The notes: a model not told the origin generated them from the letters alone. Shown: positions 1-10,330, counted from the first letter of the stretch. The stretch is 64,000 nucleotides of DNA from Eutreptiella sp. 'Long Island Sound 2002' (GCA_964036045.1 OZ038381.1:67332242-67396241), one strand, 5' to 3'. A program made the numbers and translations.

Positions 1-1
1 A

Positions 2-3000
2 CACGAGGTCATCAGGGCGCTGGGACTCAGAGACGGCGAGGGGGACCCCCCACAAGAGGACGCGGGCGCAGACTCCGACCTGGAGGCATTGCCGGAGCCC
101 CCCGCAGGGGGCGCGCCCGCGGAGCCTGCGCCGCCGGCGGGCAGCGTATCCGCGATCTGCCCCGCGTGGAAACGGGGCCATTGCACCGGCGAAGGCTGGT
201 GCCCCAGACGGCACCCCCGGCCCGACGCCGACGACGGAGCGTTGCCCGAGGTGAAACCCGCGGCCGCACACGCCGCCCTACGCTACGGGGTGACGCAGGG
301 CTGGATCCTGGATGAGACCGCGCGCGGCAGCGTGAACATCCAGGAGGCCGTCGACCGCGTCACCCACGCGGGACAGGCGGCGGTGGCCCTGCACACCCGG
401 GGCCGCCACGGTGGACCCGCAGAGGGGATCATTGTGGATCCCTCAGGAATGGTACTGGTCCTGGCGGCGGACATGGCCCGAGGGGTGCTCCACGTGTCCC
501 GCGTGCGGCGGGCGTGCCCACAGTGGACCATCCAGGTGTACACCCCCCCGCGGGCGTGGCCCTTTTCCACATGGGCGGTGCTCGCCGTCATGTGGCACCT
601 GGCACCAGAGGACGCCCCCACAGGGACCGCGGAGGACATCGCCCGGGACCTCCACACCTGGTCGACCGACCAGGAATACCCCTGGCGCAGGCCCCGGGGC
701 GGCCTCCCGGTGGCACCAGCGGCGGAGGGGCTCAGCCTCGCGGCAACCCTCCAACGGCACCCCGACAAGTATGCACGCCACTTCCTGCAGACGGGCACGG
801 TCCCGGCCGCCCCGCCAGACTCCGAGTGGCGATGGGACGCAGGGGTGGCGCAACCACTGCCGGGCCCCTGGACCCTCCCGTTGTGGTACTTACCAATGGG
901 CACCTTGGCCCACGCCACCCAGGCCGTCAAGGGGGCTTTCCCGCAGCCGCCCCTCCCCGGCGTGGCCCTGCTCCGCAGCCTGCAGGCGGGGGCCGCCTGG
1001 GTACGGTGGAGGGAAGGGAAGGGGCGCTCGAGCCCCTATTTCCCCATGGTCCAAGGCCAGGCGCTGATTCATGCCGAGGGCATGGGGACCGTGGAATGGG
1101 GGGCAATCGTGCCCGGCACGGCGTGCAGGTGGATAACGGCGGCCGCCCCACAGCCAATGCGGTCGCCGCCGGCGTGCCACCGCCTCCTACGGATGGTCCC
1201 CTCATTGGCCCCCCAGCACGCCTTCACAAGGGACGTGTGGAAAGCCGTACTGAGCCACACCAGGGAGTGGCTGACGAACCCGGGTACGCGGTACCCGCCG
1301 GGACCGGTGCTCGAACAGCTCACGGCCCCCACACCCGGGGTCCTCCACGCCCTACACAGGGCGTCGGCCCCCACGAAGCAGCTCAACGACGAAGTGCTGG
1401 ACCTGGCGCTGGAGCCGCTGCGGGTGCTCTACCCGCAGGCACACATCCCACCCGCGGGCACGTCCAACCGCCTAGGCCGCCTGGGGTTGCAGCGCCGCGT
1501 CGAGGCCGCGCACCCGGGAGGCGTGGTGGAACAGTGGCTAACGCTCCGCAATCCGTCCGCCGCGGAGGGCCACTGGTACCTGCACCAGCTCCTCTTCCAG
1601 CCACGGGCAGCCCCGGAACACCGCCGGCAGGACCCGTACCACACACACCCGGAGCGCCGGGGCGCGCAAAACTACCCGCAGCCAATCCCGCCCGCCCTCC
1701 CGCCGGGGCAGGGCCAGGAGGCGCTACAGCGGGGCCCCCCGCTCGACACCGCCACCACGGTACAGCAGTGGGGAGGCGACGACGCGGGCGGTGCCGAACC
1801 GGACTGCACGAACTGCGGAGCGGTGGCCTGGATGGCAGCCTGCAGGCACCTCGCCCGAGATACCACGGGACTCCGGCAGTACAGACCCACGGACCGCACG
1901 GCGCTGGCGTCCGCGGTCGCGGCCGTCACCATGGGTCCAGTGGCGGCGTGGCCGGCGCAGCTGCTGCCCCACGTCCCCTGCCGCGACACGCGGCCCCGAC
2001 GGCCGGCCGCGACACACGAGCCGACGGCGCCCCTCACGGCGGAGCAACTATACGTCGTCGCGGCGGCTTTGCTAGCGGACGGCGGGGAGAGCTTCGCCCA
2101 CCACCACGGCCCGGCGCAAATTGCGGGATGCATACAAGGGCCCCAGCGCGATGCACCAGACCCGTGGCATGCCACACTCCGCGGGCGCACCCGCGTCTGG
2201 GGTGCGGGCGATGGCGCACCCCCGCCCGGGCCTAAGCAGGGGGAGGCGCTGGTACTGCAGACGGCAGGATACCAAGCCATCGTACACGGCCACGCCGGAG
2301 GGTACCGGTCGCATGTCCTGGCCGGAGGCCGATGGGCGGTCTGGCACAGCACCGCCAGGCAAGGGGCATTCCCGCCCCTGTCCCACGTCGACTGGCGACA
2401 GGGGCCCACCCAGGCCTACTACATGTCGGCGGACCCCTGGCCGCTGGCGGTCCTGCTGCACACGGTCAGCGCCCCCAACAAGAGGCAGGAACCGGGGTGG
2501 GTCAACCCCCCCGCGCTGGTGTGGAGCCCCGACCAGGAGGAGCATCTACGGGCCGCGTGGCAGGGAGACGCCATCAGGGCCACGGACGTCCCGGACCTCC
2601 ACGCGGGGCCCATCACGCACGCCCGCCCAGCGGCTACCCTGGCGGTGGCCCAACGGGGGCAGCAGAACCCACAGTGGGTGGTCTGCATGTTCAGCCCGGC
2701 GGACGCGCACGTCGTCGTCTGCGACCCTGAACGCCTGCCGGGGCCCGAAGCCGTGATCCGCGTGGCAGACTGCACACGCATGGTCATCAAGGCGCTGCGG
2801 GAGGGCGAACACCACGCCCTCCTGCTCCAGGTCAGGCTGAAGGACAACGCCCGGGCGGCGAGGCCGGGAGTGTGGCCGGCAGCGGCGCACCCCGCCGACC
2901 TGGAGCTCCAGCTGGCGGTCCCGACCACGGTGTACCACTGGCTACAGGCCTTCCACGACCTGCGGTGGAGGAGCAAACCCGACCGCCAAATCGGCTCCAC

Positions 3001-3637
3001 GCACTGGCAAACGTGGCTGCAAGCAGACGCGCAGCGCGATGCCATCCGAGGCCTCGGGCCCGCGCCCGCGACGCGAGCCCTCGATGCGGCGGCCCCGGGC
3101 CGCACGCTGGCACCACACACGGTGCCGCTGGCCAACCTGCCCTTCGAACCGGCGGCGGAGGGCGCCATTCGGAAGTCGGTGCAGCTCCCCCCGGCACGAG
3201 GGGCCACTGAGCCGACGAAATGCCCCCTGTGCGCGGACAAGTACTACACCAGCGGGGCGATGCTGGAACACCTGGCGTGGCACGCGGTGCACGCTGCGGC
3301 CCCGGCGGACGACAAGGAGGCGGCCGCCAACATCCTGCAGGGGAGAGCACGGAGGTCCCCGTGGCACGCCCCGTACACCCGGCGCCCCCCGCCCCAGGCA
3401 GCCGACCACGCAGATGGAGGCGAGGAGGCACCCGGAGCGGCCCCGGGGGCCGGCGGTGCGGCCCCACCAGGGCCCATGTCAATCCCCGCGGGGCTGGCCC
3501 CCCTGGCCCCCCTGACTCCCCCGGTCCCCCGGGCCCCCTTGTGGGCCCCGCTGGGAACGGGCTCAGCGGATGCGGCGCACCCAGATGCCCTGGCGGCACC
3601 AGCGAACCCGGCGGCGATGCCGACGCGGGATAGCTGA
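2..3637 (+). CDS. E1 ORF1: zinc-finger protein with cysteine-protease-like motifs (5' partial)
   Basis: The frame is open from base 2, so the true start lies upstream; no in-window start is preferred. A CCCH finger (C-x7-C-x5-C-x3-H) is encoded at about 158-214, near the left edge. A C2H2 finger (C-x2-C-x12-H-x3-H) is near the C-terminus at about 3221-3283. Between them, DCTNCGAVAWMAACRHL at about 1802 resembles a cysteine-protease Cys box. YQAIVHGHAGGYRSHV followed by GGRWAVW at about 2270-2345 resembles the His box of ubiquitin-specific proteases (Y..V.H.G..H...G..W). The usual Asp after the last Trp is not seen (WHST instead), so activity is doubtful. The rest (about 1180 residues in total) is unrecognised. 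The position matches a LINE ORF1, which normally binds element RNA; the fingers fit that role. It ends at a UGA followed in the same frame by ORF2. Confidence 0.75.
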   Translation, partial: HEVIRALGLRDGEGDPPQEDAGADSDLEALPEPPAGGAPAEPAPPAGSVSAICPAWKRGHCTGEGWCPRRHPRPDADDGALPEVKPAAAHAALRYGVTQGWILDETARGSVNIQEAVDRVTHAGQAAVALHTRGRHGGPAEGIIVDPSGMVLVLAADMARGVLHVSRVRRACPQWTIQVYTPPRAWPFSTWAVLAVMWHLAPEDAPTGTAEDIARDLHTWSTDQEYPWRRPRGGLPVAPAAEGLSLAATLQRHPDKYARHFLQTGTVPAAPPDSEWRWDAGVAQPLPGPWTLPLWYLPMGTLAHATQAVKGAFPQPPLPGVALLRSLQAGAAWVRWREGKGRSSPYFPMVQGQALIHAEGMGTVEWGAIVPGTACRWITAAAPQPMRSPPACHRLLRMVPSLAPQHAFTRDVWKAVLSHTREWLTNPGTRYPPGPVLEQLTAPTPGVLHALHRASAPTKQLNDEVLDLALEPLRVLYPQAHIPPAGTSNRLGRLGLQRRVEAAHPGGVVEQWLTLRNPSAAEGHWYLHQLLFQPRAAPEHRRQDPYHTHPERRGAQNYPQPIPPALPPGQGQEALQRGPPLDTATTVQQWGGDDAGGAEPDCTNCGAVAWMAACRHLARDTTGLRQYRPTDRTALASAVAAVTMGPVAAWPAQLLPHVPCRDTRPRRPAATHEPTAPLTAEQLYVVAAALLADGGESFAHHHGPAQIAGCIQGPQRDAPDPWHATLRGRTRVWGAGDGAPPPGPKQGEALVLQTAGYQAIVHGHAGGYRSHVLAGGRWAVWHSTARQGAFPPLSHVDWRQGPTQAYYMSADPWPLAVLLHTVSAPNKRQEPGWVNPPALVWSPDQEEHLRAAWQGDAIRATDVPDLHAGPITHARPAATLAVAQRGQQNPQWVVCMFSPADAHVVVCDPERLPGPEAVIRVADCTRMVIKALREGEHHALLLQVRLKDNARAARPGVWPAAAHPADLELQLAVPTTVYHWLQAFHDLRWRSKPDRQIGSTHWQTWLQADAQRDAIRGLGPAPATRALDAAAPGRTLAPHTVPLANLPFEPAAEGAIRKSVQLPPARGATEPTKCPLCADKYYTSGAMLEHLAWHAVHAAAPADDKEAAANILQGRARRSPWHAPYTRRPPPQAADHADGGEEAPGAAPGAGGAAPPGPMSIPAGLAPLAPLTPPVPRAPLWAPLGTGSADAAHPDALAAPANPAAMPTRDS

Positions 3638-3675
3638 CTCCAGGAGGACACGACAGGCGACGCCCTGTGGCTCCT
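3635..3675 (+). promoter_or_regulatory. Candidate stop-codon readthrough signal joining E1 ORF1 to ORF2
   Basis: UGA at 3635-3637 is followed by CUC and is the only stop between ORF1 and ORF2, which share a frame. No AUG occurs between this stop and the first endonuclease motif (SWNLRN, 3677-3694); the first in-frame AUG is near 3788. A two-tier hairpin can form just downstream: AGGAG 3642-3646 with CTCCT 3671-3675, enclosing ACAGG 3653-3657 with CCTGT 3664-3668. Known type II viral readthrough signals are UGA plus a CUA or CGG codon followed by a structure; CUC is a near match. GC-rich DNA folds easily, so the hairpin alone is weak evidence. Confidence 0.55.
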
Positions 3676-6600
3676 CTCGTGGAACCTGCGCAACGGCCTC
3701 GTGCCGCCAGACCGGTCCCTCCGGGACACACTCCGGCGGCGCAGGGGGCCGGCGGCCTGCACCGACAAGGAGCACCTCATCACCGGCATGCTGCCCCAGG
3801 AGGGGGGCTTTGCCATCATGCTCCAGGAAACAGGGATCGCCACCAGGGCGCAGGAGATGCACGTGGCCGCGGCGCTCCGGGACAAGGGGTACACCGCCTA
3901 CTTCAGCAGCCGGCTGGCGGAGACGGGGGCCACCTCCACCTCGAGAGGGGGGGGCCTCCTCACCGCGGTCAGCAGCAAGTACGTGGCTGAGCACGAAGTG
4001 CTCAGCTTCACGGAAATTGTCCCCGGGAAAGCCGCGGCCCTGGAGATCCGCACGGACGGGGGAGGCCTCACCCTCATCAACGTCCACGGGCCGCAAGCAG
4101 GTTGCTCCCCGTGGGCGGGACGGGCGGCGTTCTGGGCCGACATACAAATGTATGCCACGGCACGCAGCCTCGGCGGGAGACACCCGGTGATCATCGCCGG
4201 TGACACCAACATCTACATGGATGTCCCCGCCAACCCGGCCACGGAGCACTTCCGAGCGGGCTGGGAAGCCTGCGGCTTCCGAAGAGCCGCGGCGGGCGGA
4301 GAGGAGGACATGACCCCCACGCTCCACCCGTCCCAGCACAGGGTGGACACTTTCCTGGTCAACGAGCCCCTCCTGCCGTGGTCCCTGCGGGAGAGCGTCT
4401 GGGCTCGCGGCATGGCACACCCCCAGGTGGTCGGCTCGGACCACCTCCCGGTCCGCCTGGCCCTGCCGGGCCTCCTCAGCGCAACGGGGCACGCGGCGAT
4501 GCCCACCCCCTACAGCCACACAGAAGGCCGCCTCCTCCCATACGACGCCGAGGCCGCGCCCGTCCAACACTGCCTGTGGGCGGCGGTCACCGCCGCGCAG
4601 GATGAACCCTCACTGGCGCCCTGGCTGGGTCCCGCAGAGCAGCACGACTACGGGTCCATGCCCGCGGCTGCGGTGGACAAGGTGTTCGAACACCTCCACG
4701 CGACGCATGACGCCCTGGCGCGCGTGGTGGGACGCCGGCAGCCGTCTCCGGCGGGAACGGACCCGGCGGAGGGGGACCCCCCGGAGAGCGGAAAGCAGCT
4801 CCAGGCAGCGGTCCTCCGCTATGACACCCTGGCAGCGCGCGCCCCGGCAGCGTACCAGGCGGACGCGGCCAGACATGGCATCCGGTCCGAGGCGGCGCTC
4901 CGGCTCACGGAGGAACTGCAGAGGAGTGTGTCGCCCGGGTTCCGCCCGACCACGCAGGGCCAGCTGCAGGAGGAGCTGGAGAGGCAAGCAGCCGCCCTCG
5001 AGGAGGACATTCGCCAGCTCCGCGCCCTCCTGGCGGCAGACCGCAAGCGCGCCATCAAGGAATTCTGGCGCCGCCACGCCCCCGACATCGCCCAGCGATG
5101 GAAAGCCGTGCGGGGAGCCATAGAGGTAGAGGCCCCAGGCCCGTCAGGCCTCTGGAACGTGCGGGTTCCCAACACCCAAACGCTCCTCACGGAGGCCCAC
5201 GACGTGATGTTCGCAGTTCGCGCCTTCTGGCGAGAACTGTATGACAAACGCCCGGTGGACCTCCCGGGTTTCCAGGCGGTCCTCGGCCGCCACGTCCCCC
5301 GGGTCCCTGAGGGAGCCTGGACACAGGTCCAGCAGTACTCCATGCAGGACCTGAAGTCCGCCCTGGACAAGGCCGATGGAAAGGCCCCGGGCCCTAACCA
5401 CGTGGAGGCCCGCTTCATCAAGGCCCTCCCAGCACCCGTCCAGTGGCTCCTGGTCCACTCCTACCGGGCCATCCTCCGCGGCGCCCCGCCACCGATGCAC
5501 TGGAGGGACGCGCACATCTGGCTCAGCCCCAAGGTACCGGGCTCTGCCAGACTGGACGACTACAGGCCCATAGCCCTGGGCCAGCTGGACATGAAGCTGC
5601 TCACGGGCCCCCTCACCCAGCGCATCACGGAGGTGCTCACACGACACGGGGTGGTCAGCGACTGGCAGCAGGGGGCCCTCCCTGGCTCCAACACAGGCCC
5701 CCCGCTGTTCATGGCGCAGCGGCAGCTCCAGCGGGGAAGGCCCAACTACGTCTTCTCCTTCGACGCCCGCAAGGCCTTCGACACCGCCCCACACGGCGCC
5801 CTCCACCTCATCCTGCGCCACCTCTCCGTGCCGCCGGACGTCATTGACCTCCTGCTCTTCCTCCACACGTGCGCCAGGCTGCGCATCGTCACGGCACACG
5901 GGCTAACGCAGCCCGTCTACATGCTACGCGGCGTCCGGCAGGGCAACCCCGAGAGCCCCCTGCTGTACGCGCTCCTCCTGGAGCCTCTACTCAGGGCACA
6001 GGGACACCGCCTGCGCCCGCCGGGAGGAGCCGAGCACGGCCTCATCCAGGCCTATATCGACGACTTGCTGGTGGTGGCCCACACGCTGCAGCACTTCGCC
6101 GAGGGCGTGGAGGCGGTGGCCGCGTACCTGGGGATGATGGGCATGGAGCTCAACCCCCGCAAGTGCGCCATGGCCACCACGGAGGGGGTCCCGGGCCTGC
6201 AGCTACGCCTCTGCCCCCACCTGGAAAACCCGTGGTACTGGGTACCAGCGGCGGACTCCGTCCCCTACCTGGGACTCCAGCTGCAGCCGGACGGGGAGTT
6301 CTCCCTGCAGCGCAAGCACCGGCTACGCCTGGCGGCAGTGCACCACTGGTGCCTTAACACCCTCGCGCCACCGAAAGTGGTGCAGGACGTCATCCTGGCG
6401 ATTCTCGGAGGGGTGACGCAGTACGTCGCCCCTTTCATCGCCGACGACTCCGACACTGCACGCCACCTGGACCACATCACGGTCCAGGTCGCGAAGGACA
6501 GGGCACGATACGCCTTCGACGCCTCGCGGGACAGCCTGCAGGATGACCGGACCCTGGGGCTTACACGGGTGCCCACGCGGTGCCAGCAGGCAGCGGTGGC

Positions 6601-9600
6601 CCTCGTGGGCACACTCGTCCACCACCGCGCAGCCTCCGTGCGCGCGGAGGTCACCAAGATGTTCTGGGAGATAGCCGGCGCGCACGGAATATGCCCGGAG
6701 GTGCACCACCCCGTCCCGGAGTTCGCAACTCTGGCGGGAGGCGACTGGGTCCAGCGCATACCCCGGGCCCTGGCCGCCCTGGGAGTGGGGATGTACAACC
6801 CCATCGAGTGCCCCAGGGCGGCTCATGTCCAACTACAGTCCCCGCCGGGCAAAATCGTCACGCTGCGCACTGCCAAGCTGCGACACCGCGACACGTGCCG
6901 CCTGACGGTGCCACACGCAACGCCGTGGCATGGGCACCACGGGCCACGCCACCCCTTCCCCGACAACGACGATCCGTGGCCGACGGCGGTGCGGGTGTGC
7001 CTCGACCAATGCGCCGATGAACACCTCCATTATTGCCGCCACGAGCAAGGGCCCACCAACCACCCCGGGTGGCGCGATGCCCTGGCCCACCTCTTCCACA
7101 CCACCGGCACGCGGGACCCCCGCCTGAGACTCGTCCACCCCACGAGGGCTAAGCAGGACGCCCACACCGGCCCACGGGTGACCCCAGACGGCCTGCACCT
7201 CCACGTCGGGGGCTACCGCCGCCGGAACGGCCTGTCCCCCCCCACGCGGGGGGCGGCGTACCACCCACCGGCGGCCCTCATGTACATCCTCCGCGACGTA
7301 CTCGCGGAAAGCGAGCACCAAGAGCCCAACGCGGACGTGGCGTGGCCAGAGCCCTTACGCCCCAGGCCCCACGCGCCGATGCCGTTGTGGCTGGTGACCA
7401 CAGACGACCAATGCACCCAAGCGGCGGGACAAGCGCAGCTCCGGGCCGAGTGGGTGATAGTGCAAGTGGGGGCAGGCCAGCCCGAACCCCGTGGACTCCC
7501 CCGTGGCACCGCCCTACTGGTGGCTACGGGGGTGCCGCACGACCCACACATGGCGGTGCACGCGCTGGAGGACCGTCCGGAGGACACAGGACACTTGGTG
7601 GTACACCAGCGCGGGGGCCCGGCGTGGCTCAAGGAACATGTGACGGCGCTACGGTCCTGGGCAAGCACGGTCGCCGGAGCGGAGATCCGGCTGCACGACC
7701 ACCCGGCGATCAGCCCAGGCGACACCAGGGCGCTGAGCATGGACCAACTGACCCACAGCCACCCCGACGTCCGGTGGCACTCCACCGACCTCAACGCGGG
7801 GTGGCTCAGCCCCACCGGATACTACTGGATCCCGGAGGCCTGGGGACACACCTCCTCTGACGCATCCGGGGGCGGGCCCTGCAAACACGCCACCAGCGTC
7901 GCTCTCGCCGCCGACCTCACCCGCACGTGGGCGGTGGCCATCTCGGGCACGGTGCCTGACGGAGAGGGGGTGGCCGCCTCCCTCCCCCTACACTACGGTG
8001 CACACAGACCATGGGTCCACACGGTGGACGCCGAGGTCATCCTCCACCTCCTGCGGCACGCGGATCACGAGCGAACCACGGGGGTCCCCGCGGGCGCAGC
8101 GAAGGTGGTCAACCAGATGCCCCTGAGGTGGCTCCGGGACGGCCTGTGCGCGCGGGGGCAACACGCCGGGCACCCGTTCTGGTACGTCCGAGCCACCTCG
8201 CACCACAGTGACGCCCTACTGCACAAGGCGGACTGGGCGGCGTCCCAGGACACCGTCTTGCAGAACACGCCCCCGGACCCTGGCCACGCCCAACTCATCG
8301 TCGCCGGCCGTGACGGCCATCTCGATCTACGGCCCCCCACGATGCGGGTGCTCGGCGAGGTCGCACAACGGGCGCAGACGGACCATGCGCTGACGCACCG
8401 GGGACACACACCTCTGGGCGCGGCCCACGCCACGGCCTACGTCCACGCCCGGGACCTCACCGCGGCGGCCACCAACCGCCGGGCGCTGCGGGCCCGAGAC
8501 GGCCACACGCCGGTGCAGCGCAGGCTCCGCGTCCGGAAGGAGCGGCTCTCCGGCGTCGCCATCGTCCCGCAGCCGTGCCTTTTCTGCGGCGGCCCGGAAG
8601 AGACCCCGGTGCACATGCACGTGGGCTGCACCCACTCGCGGCTCCTCTGGCCCCACTACCGCCAGGCGGTGCACGAGGCGGCCCGCCACCTCCCACCTGG
8701 GGACAAGGCCCTGTGGGTGGCCTCGTGGCGCTCCGCGGGCGCCACGTGGACGGAGGTGTTCTGCTCCGGACTGGTGCCCGAGGACGCGGAGGCGCAGCTC
8801 CGCGCCATAACCCGATACGACCCGCCGGGAGGGACCTCGGTGGACGACTTCCTCCACCACATGCTCCGGCTAGGGGACTTCGCGTGGGAGCTTCGCAACC
8901 ACCGGCTGGAGCAACTCCTCCACGACCCCCTAAGCGCGGCGGCCCGGGCGCACCGGTGGCTCACTGCGGCGGAGGGCGACCACCCTCCCCCTCCCCCGCG
9001 CCCTGACAAGGACTTCATAGCCTCCCTCCGTGTTGTGAATGGCACTCTGGAGTGCCCACTCCAAGAGGGCCCCCACCCGTATCAGGACCTGCCGGGGGGG
9101 TTCTCGAAGCACCTACAAGACGCCCTTTTCCCACCGTGGATCATCGGGCGCGGCTCCATGGCCGCATGGGAGGCGCGCATCGTGGGAGAGGAGTGGGCGC
9201 GGGAGTGGAGCCGGTGGTGCGCCGCCACGCGCGCCCCGGAGACCCCTGCGCAACGATACGCCGCCATCCCGCTCCGGGGGTGGGGGCCGGACACCCGGCC
9301 GAGACCCACCATGGTCCGAGGGGCGGGACCTGACCACCCGTGGGACGCGGCGACAGAGGAGTGGCTGCAGGCGGCCCCGGGGCCGCAAACGGGATGGACT
9401 GGGGGCGTATCCTCACTCGTCAGGACGCCCGTCCCGCCCCGCATCGTCCTTCACACCGCCAACGTGCTCCGGGCCACGGAGATACGCACGTGGGGACACG
9501 CTGCGGCCACCGTCCGGTGGCAACCCCCAGAGGACGGGGCCGCCCAACTCACTGTGGCGCACTTCAAGGCGGGGGGACCGGTATACGACGACGCCCTGTC

Positions 9601-10330
9601 TCGGCTGGGCGACACCCAGGGGCCCTTACTCCTCATGCTCCCCACCGGTATCGCAGCCGCGCTGCGCCAGGAACTGGACGGCTGCGAAGGGCTGCGAGTG
9701 GGGTGGGAAGCGGTCGCGGACGGCACCCTACTGGCCCTCCTCCACACCGCGAACGGGTGCCAATGGGACGCGCTGACGCCCCACCTCACCGGGCACCACG
9801 TGTACATGGCGAGCCCCCCCCAGGGGCACCCCCGCCCGTCGTGGGACGACCTCATCGCCACCTTCCACGACCACGGGATCCTCCCCGGCGACACGTGGCA
9901 GGAGGTCCAGCGGAAGACGCTTGGCAAGGACTACCGGCGCCGCGTCCGCGCCCGCTTGCTGGAGATCCGGGACCCCCTCCGACAGAGGTGGGACGACCTC
10001 TGGCTCCGCCATCTCGACCCTTGGTCGCCGCCCTCCCACCTCCCGCACACCTGCCGACTCTGCGGAGAGTGTGACACGGTGTCCTCCGCAGCAGCGACAG
10101 GCGCCAACAGGTGCGAGCGGTGCACCCAGGTAGCCGCGTGCCCCTGGCCCGAACCTCCCGCAGGTCCGCGCAGGCGCACAGAGGAGGAGGCCTTGCGCCG
10201 GCGCATCGAGGGGGCACACACCCCCTCACACGAACAGGCGGGCCCCGCGGGCGCTGCCCTTCTATGGATCCACGTGCACCTGCGGGACCCCACATCCATT
10301 GCGCACCTGTCGCACGTGTTCGCCCCCTAA
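3638..10330 (+). CDS. E1 ORF2: endonuclease-reverse transcriptase-RNase H-like polyprotein
   Basis: This enzyme would nick target DNA and copy element RNA. The endonuclease/exonuclease/phosphatase fold is complete: WN at 3680, QE at 3824, GDTN at 4199-4210, RVDTFL near 4340 and SDH at 4436-4444. The reverse transcriptase has motif A FDARKAFD near 5760, motif B GVRQGNPESP near 5930 and motif C YIDD at 6053-6064. An RNase H-like segment follows at about 7850-8260 (SDASG, HTVDAE, then HHSDALLHKAD); the usual Glu is not evident. A C-x2-C...H...C finger (CLFCGG, about 8578-8640) is zf-RVT-like. A further 1.5 kb is unrecognised and ends in a Cys-rich cluster (CRLCGEC...CERC, about 10050-10130). The start is set just after the ORF1 UGA because the essential WN motif precedes every in-frame AUG. 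About 2,230 residues, long for a LINE ORF2. It ends in TAA. Confidence 0.85.
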   Translation, partial: LQEDTTGDALWLLSWNLRNGLVPPDRSLRDTLRRRRGPAACTDKEHLITGMLPQEGGFAIMLQETGIATRAQEMHVAAALRDKGYTAYFSSRLAETGATSTSRGGGLLTAVSSKYVAEHEVLSFTEIVPGKAAALEIRTDGGGLTLINVHGPQAGCSPWAGRAAFWADIQMYATARSLGGRHPVIIAGDTNIYMDVPANPATEHFRAGWEACGFRRAAAGGEEDMTPTLHPSQHRVDTFLVNEPLLPWSLRESVWARGMAHPQVVGSDHLPVRLALPGLLSATGHAAMPTPYSHTEGRLLPYDAEAAPVQHCLWAAVTAAQDEPSLAPWLGPAEQHDYGSMPAAAVDKVFEHLHATHDALARVVGRRQPSPAGTDPAEGDPPESGKQLQAAVLRYDTLAARAPAAYQADAARHGIRSEAALRLTEELQRSVSPGFRPTTQGQLQEELERQAAALEEDIRQLRALLAADRKRAIKEFWRRHAPDIAQRWKAVRGAIEVEAPGPSGLWNVRVPNTQTLLTEAHDVMFAVRAFWRELYDKRPVDLPGFQAVLGRHVPRVPEGAWTQVQQYSMQDLKSALDKADGKAPGPNHVEARFIKALPAPVQWLLVHSYRAILRGAPPPMHWRDAHIWLSPKVPGSARLDDYRPIALGQLDMKLLTGPLTQRITEVLTRHGVVSDWQQGALPGSNTGPPLFMAQRQLQRGRPNYVFSFDARKAFDTAPHGALHLILRHLSVPPDVIDLLLFLHTCARLRIVTAHGLTQPVYMLRGVRQGNPESPLLYALLLEPLLRAQGHRLRPPGGAEHGLIQAYIDDLLVVAHTLQHFAEGVEAVAAYLGMMGMELNPRKCAMATTEGVPGLQLRLCPHLENPWYWVPAADSVPYLGLQLQPDGEFSLQRKHRLRLAAVHHWCLNTLAPPKVVQDVILAILGGVTQYVAPFIADDSDTARHLDHITVQVAKDRARYAFDASRDSLQDDRTLGLTRVPTRCQQAAVALVGTLVHHRAASVRAEVTKMFWEIAGAHGICPEVHHPVPEFATLAGGDWVQRIPRALAALGVGMYNPIECPRAAHVQLQSPPGKIVTLRTAKLRHRDTCRLTVPHATPWHGHHGPRHPFPDNDDPWPTAVRVCLDQCADEHLHYCRHEQGPTNHPGWRDALAHLFHTTGTRDPRLRLVHPTRAKQDAHTGPRVTPDGLHLHVGGYRRRNGLSPPTRGAAYHPPAALMYILRDVLAESEHQEPNADVAWPEPLRPRPHAPMPLWLVTTDDQCTQAAGQAQLRAEWVIVQVGAGQPEPRGLPRGTALLVATGVPHDPHMAVHALEDRPEDTGHLVVHQRGGPAWLKEHVTALRSWASTVAGAEIRLHDHPAISPGDTRALSMDQLTHSHPDVRWHSTDLNAGWLSPTGYYWIPEAWGHTSSDASGGGPCKHATSVALAADLTRTWAVAISGTVPDGEGVAASLPLHYGAHRPWVHTVDAEVILHLLRHADHERTTGVPAGAAKVVNQMPLRWLRDGLCARGQHAGHPFWYVRATSHHSDALLHKADWAASQDTVLQNTPPDPGHAQLIVAGRDGHLDLRPPTMRVLGEVAQRAQTDHALTHRGHTPLGAAHATAYVHARDLTAAATNRRALRARDGHTPVQRRLRVRKERLSGVAIVPQPCLFCGGPEETPVHMHVGCTHSRLLWPHYRQAVHEAARHLPPGDKALWVASWRSAGATWTEVFCSGLVPEDAEAQLRAITRYDPPGGTSVDDFLHHMLRLGDFAWELRNHRLEQLLHDPLSAAARAHRWLTAAEGDHPPPPPRPDKDFIASLRVVNGTLECPLQEGPHPYQDLPGGFSKHLQDALFPPWIIGRGSMAAWEARIVGEEWAREWSRWCAATRAPETPAQRYAAIPLRGWGPDTRPRPTMVRGAGPDHPWDAATEEWLQAAPGPQTGWTGGVSSLVRTPVPPRIVLHTANVLRATEIRTWGHAAATVRWQPPEDGAAQLTVAHFKAGGPVYDDALSRLGDTQGPLLLMLPTGIAAALRQELDGCEGLRVGWEAVADGTLLALLHTANGCQWDALTPHLTGHHVYMASPPQGHPRPSWDDLIATFHDHGILPGDTWQEVQRKTLGKDYRRRVRARLLEIRDPLRQRWDDLWLRHLDPWSPPSHLPHTCRLCGECDTVSSAAATGANRCERCTQVAACPWPEPPAGPRRRTEEEALRRRIEGAHTPSHEQAGPAGAALLWIHVHLRDPTSIAHLSHVFAP

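Noticed and set aside
514-2235. 573-codon plus-strand ORF overlapping E1 ORF1
   Set aside because: Alternative-frame shadow in high-GC DNA; lacks the zinc-finger and other motifs seen in the ORF1 frame.
3635-3637. UGA as a sense codon genome-wide
   Set aside because: Other ORFs (E1 ORF3 and ORF4, E2 ORF C) end in UGA at sensible places, so a local recoding event is more likely than reassignment.
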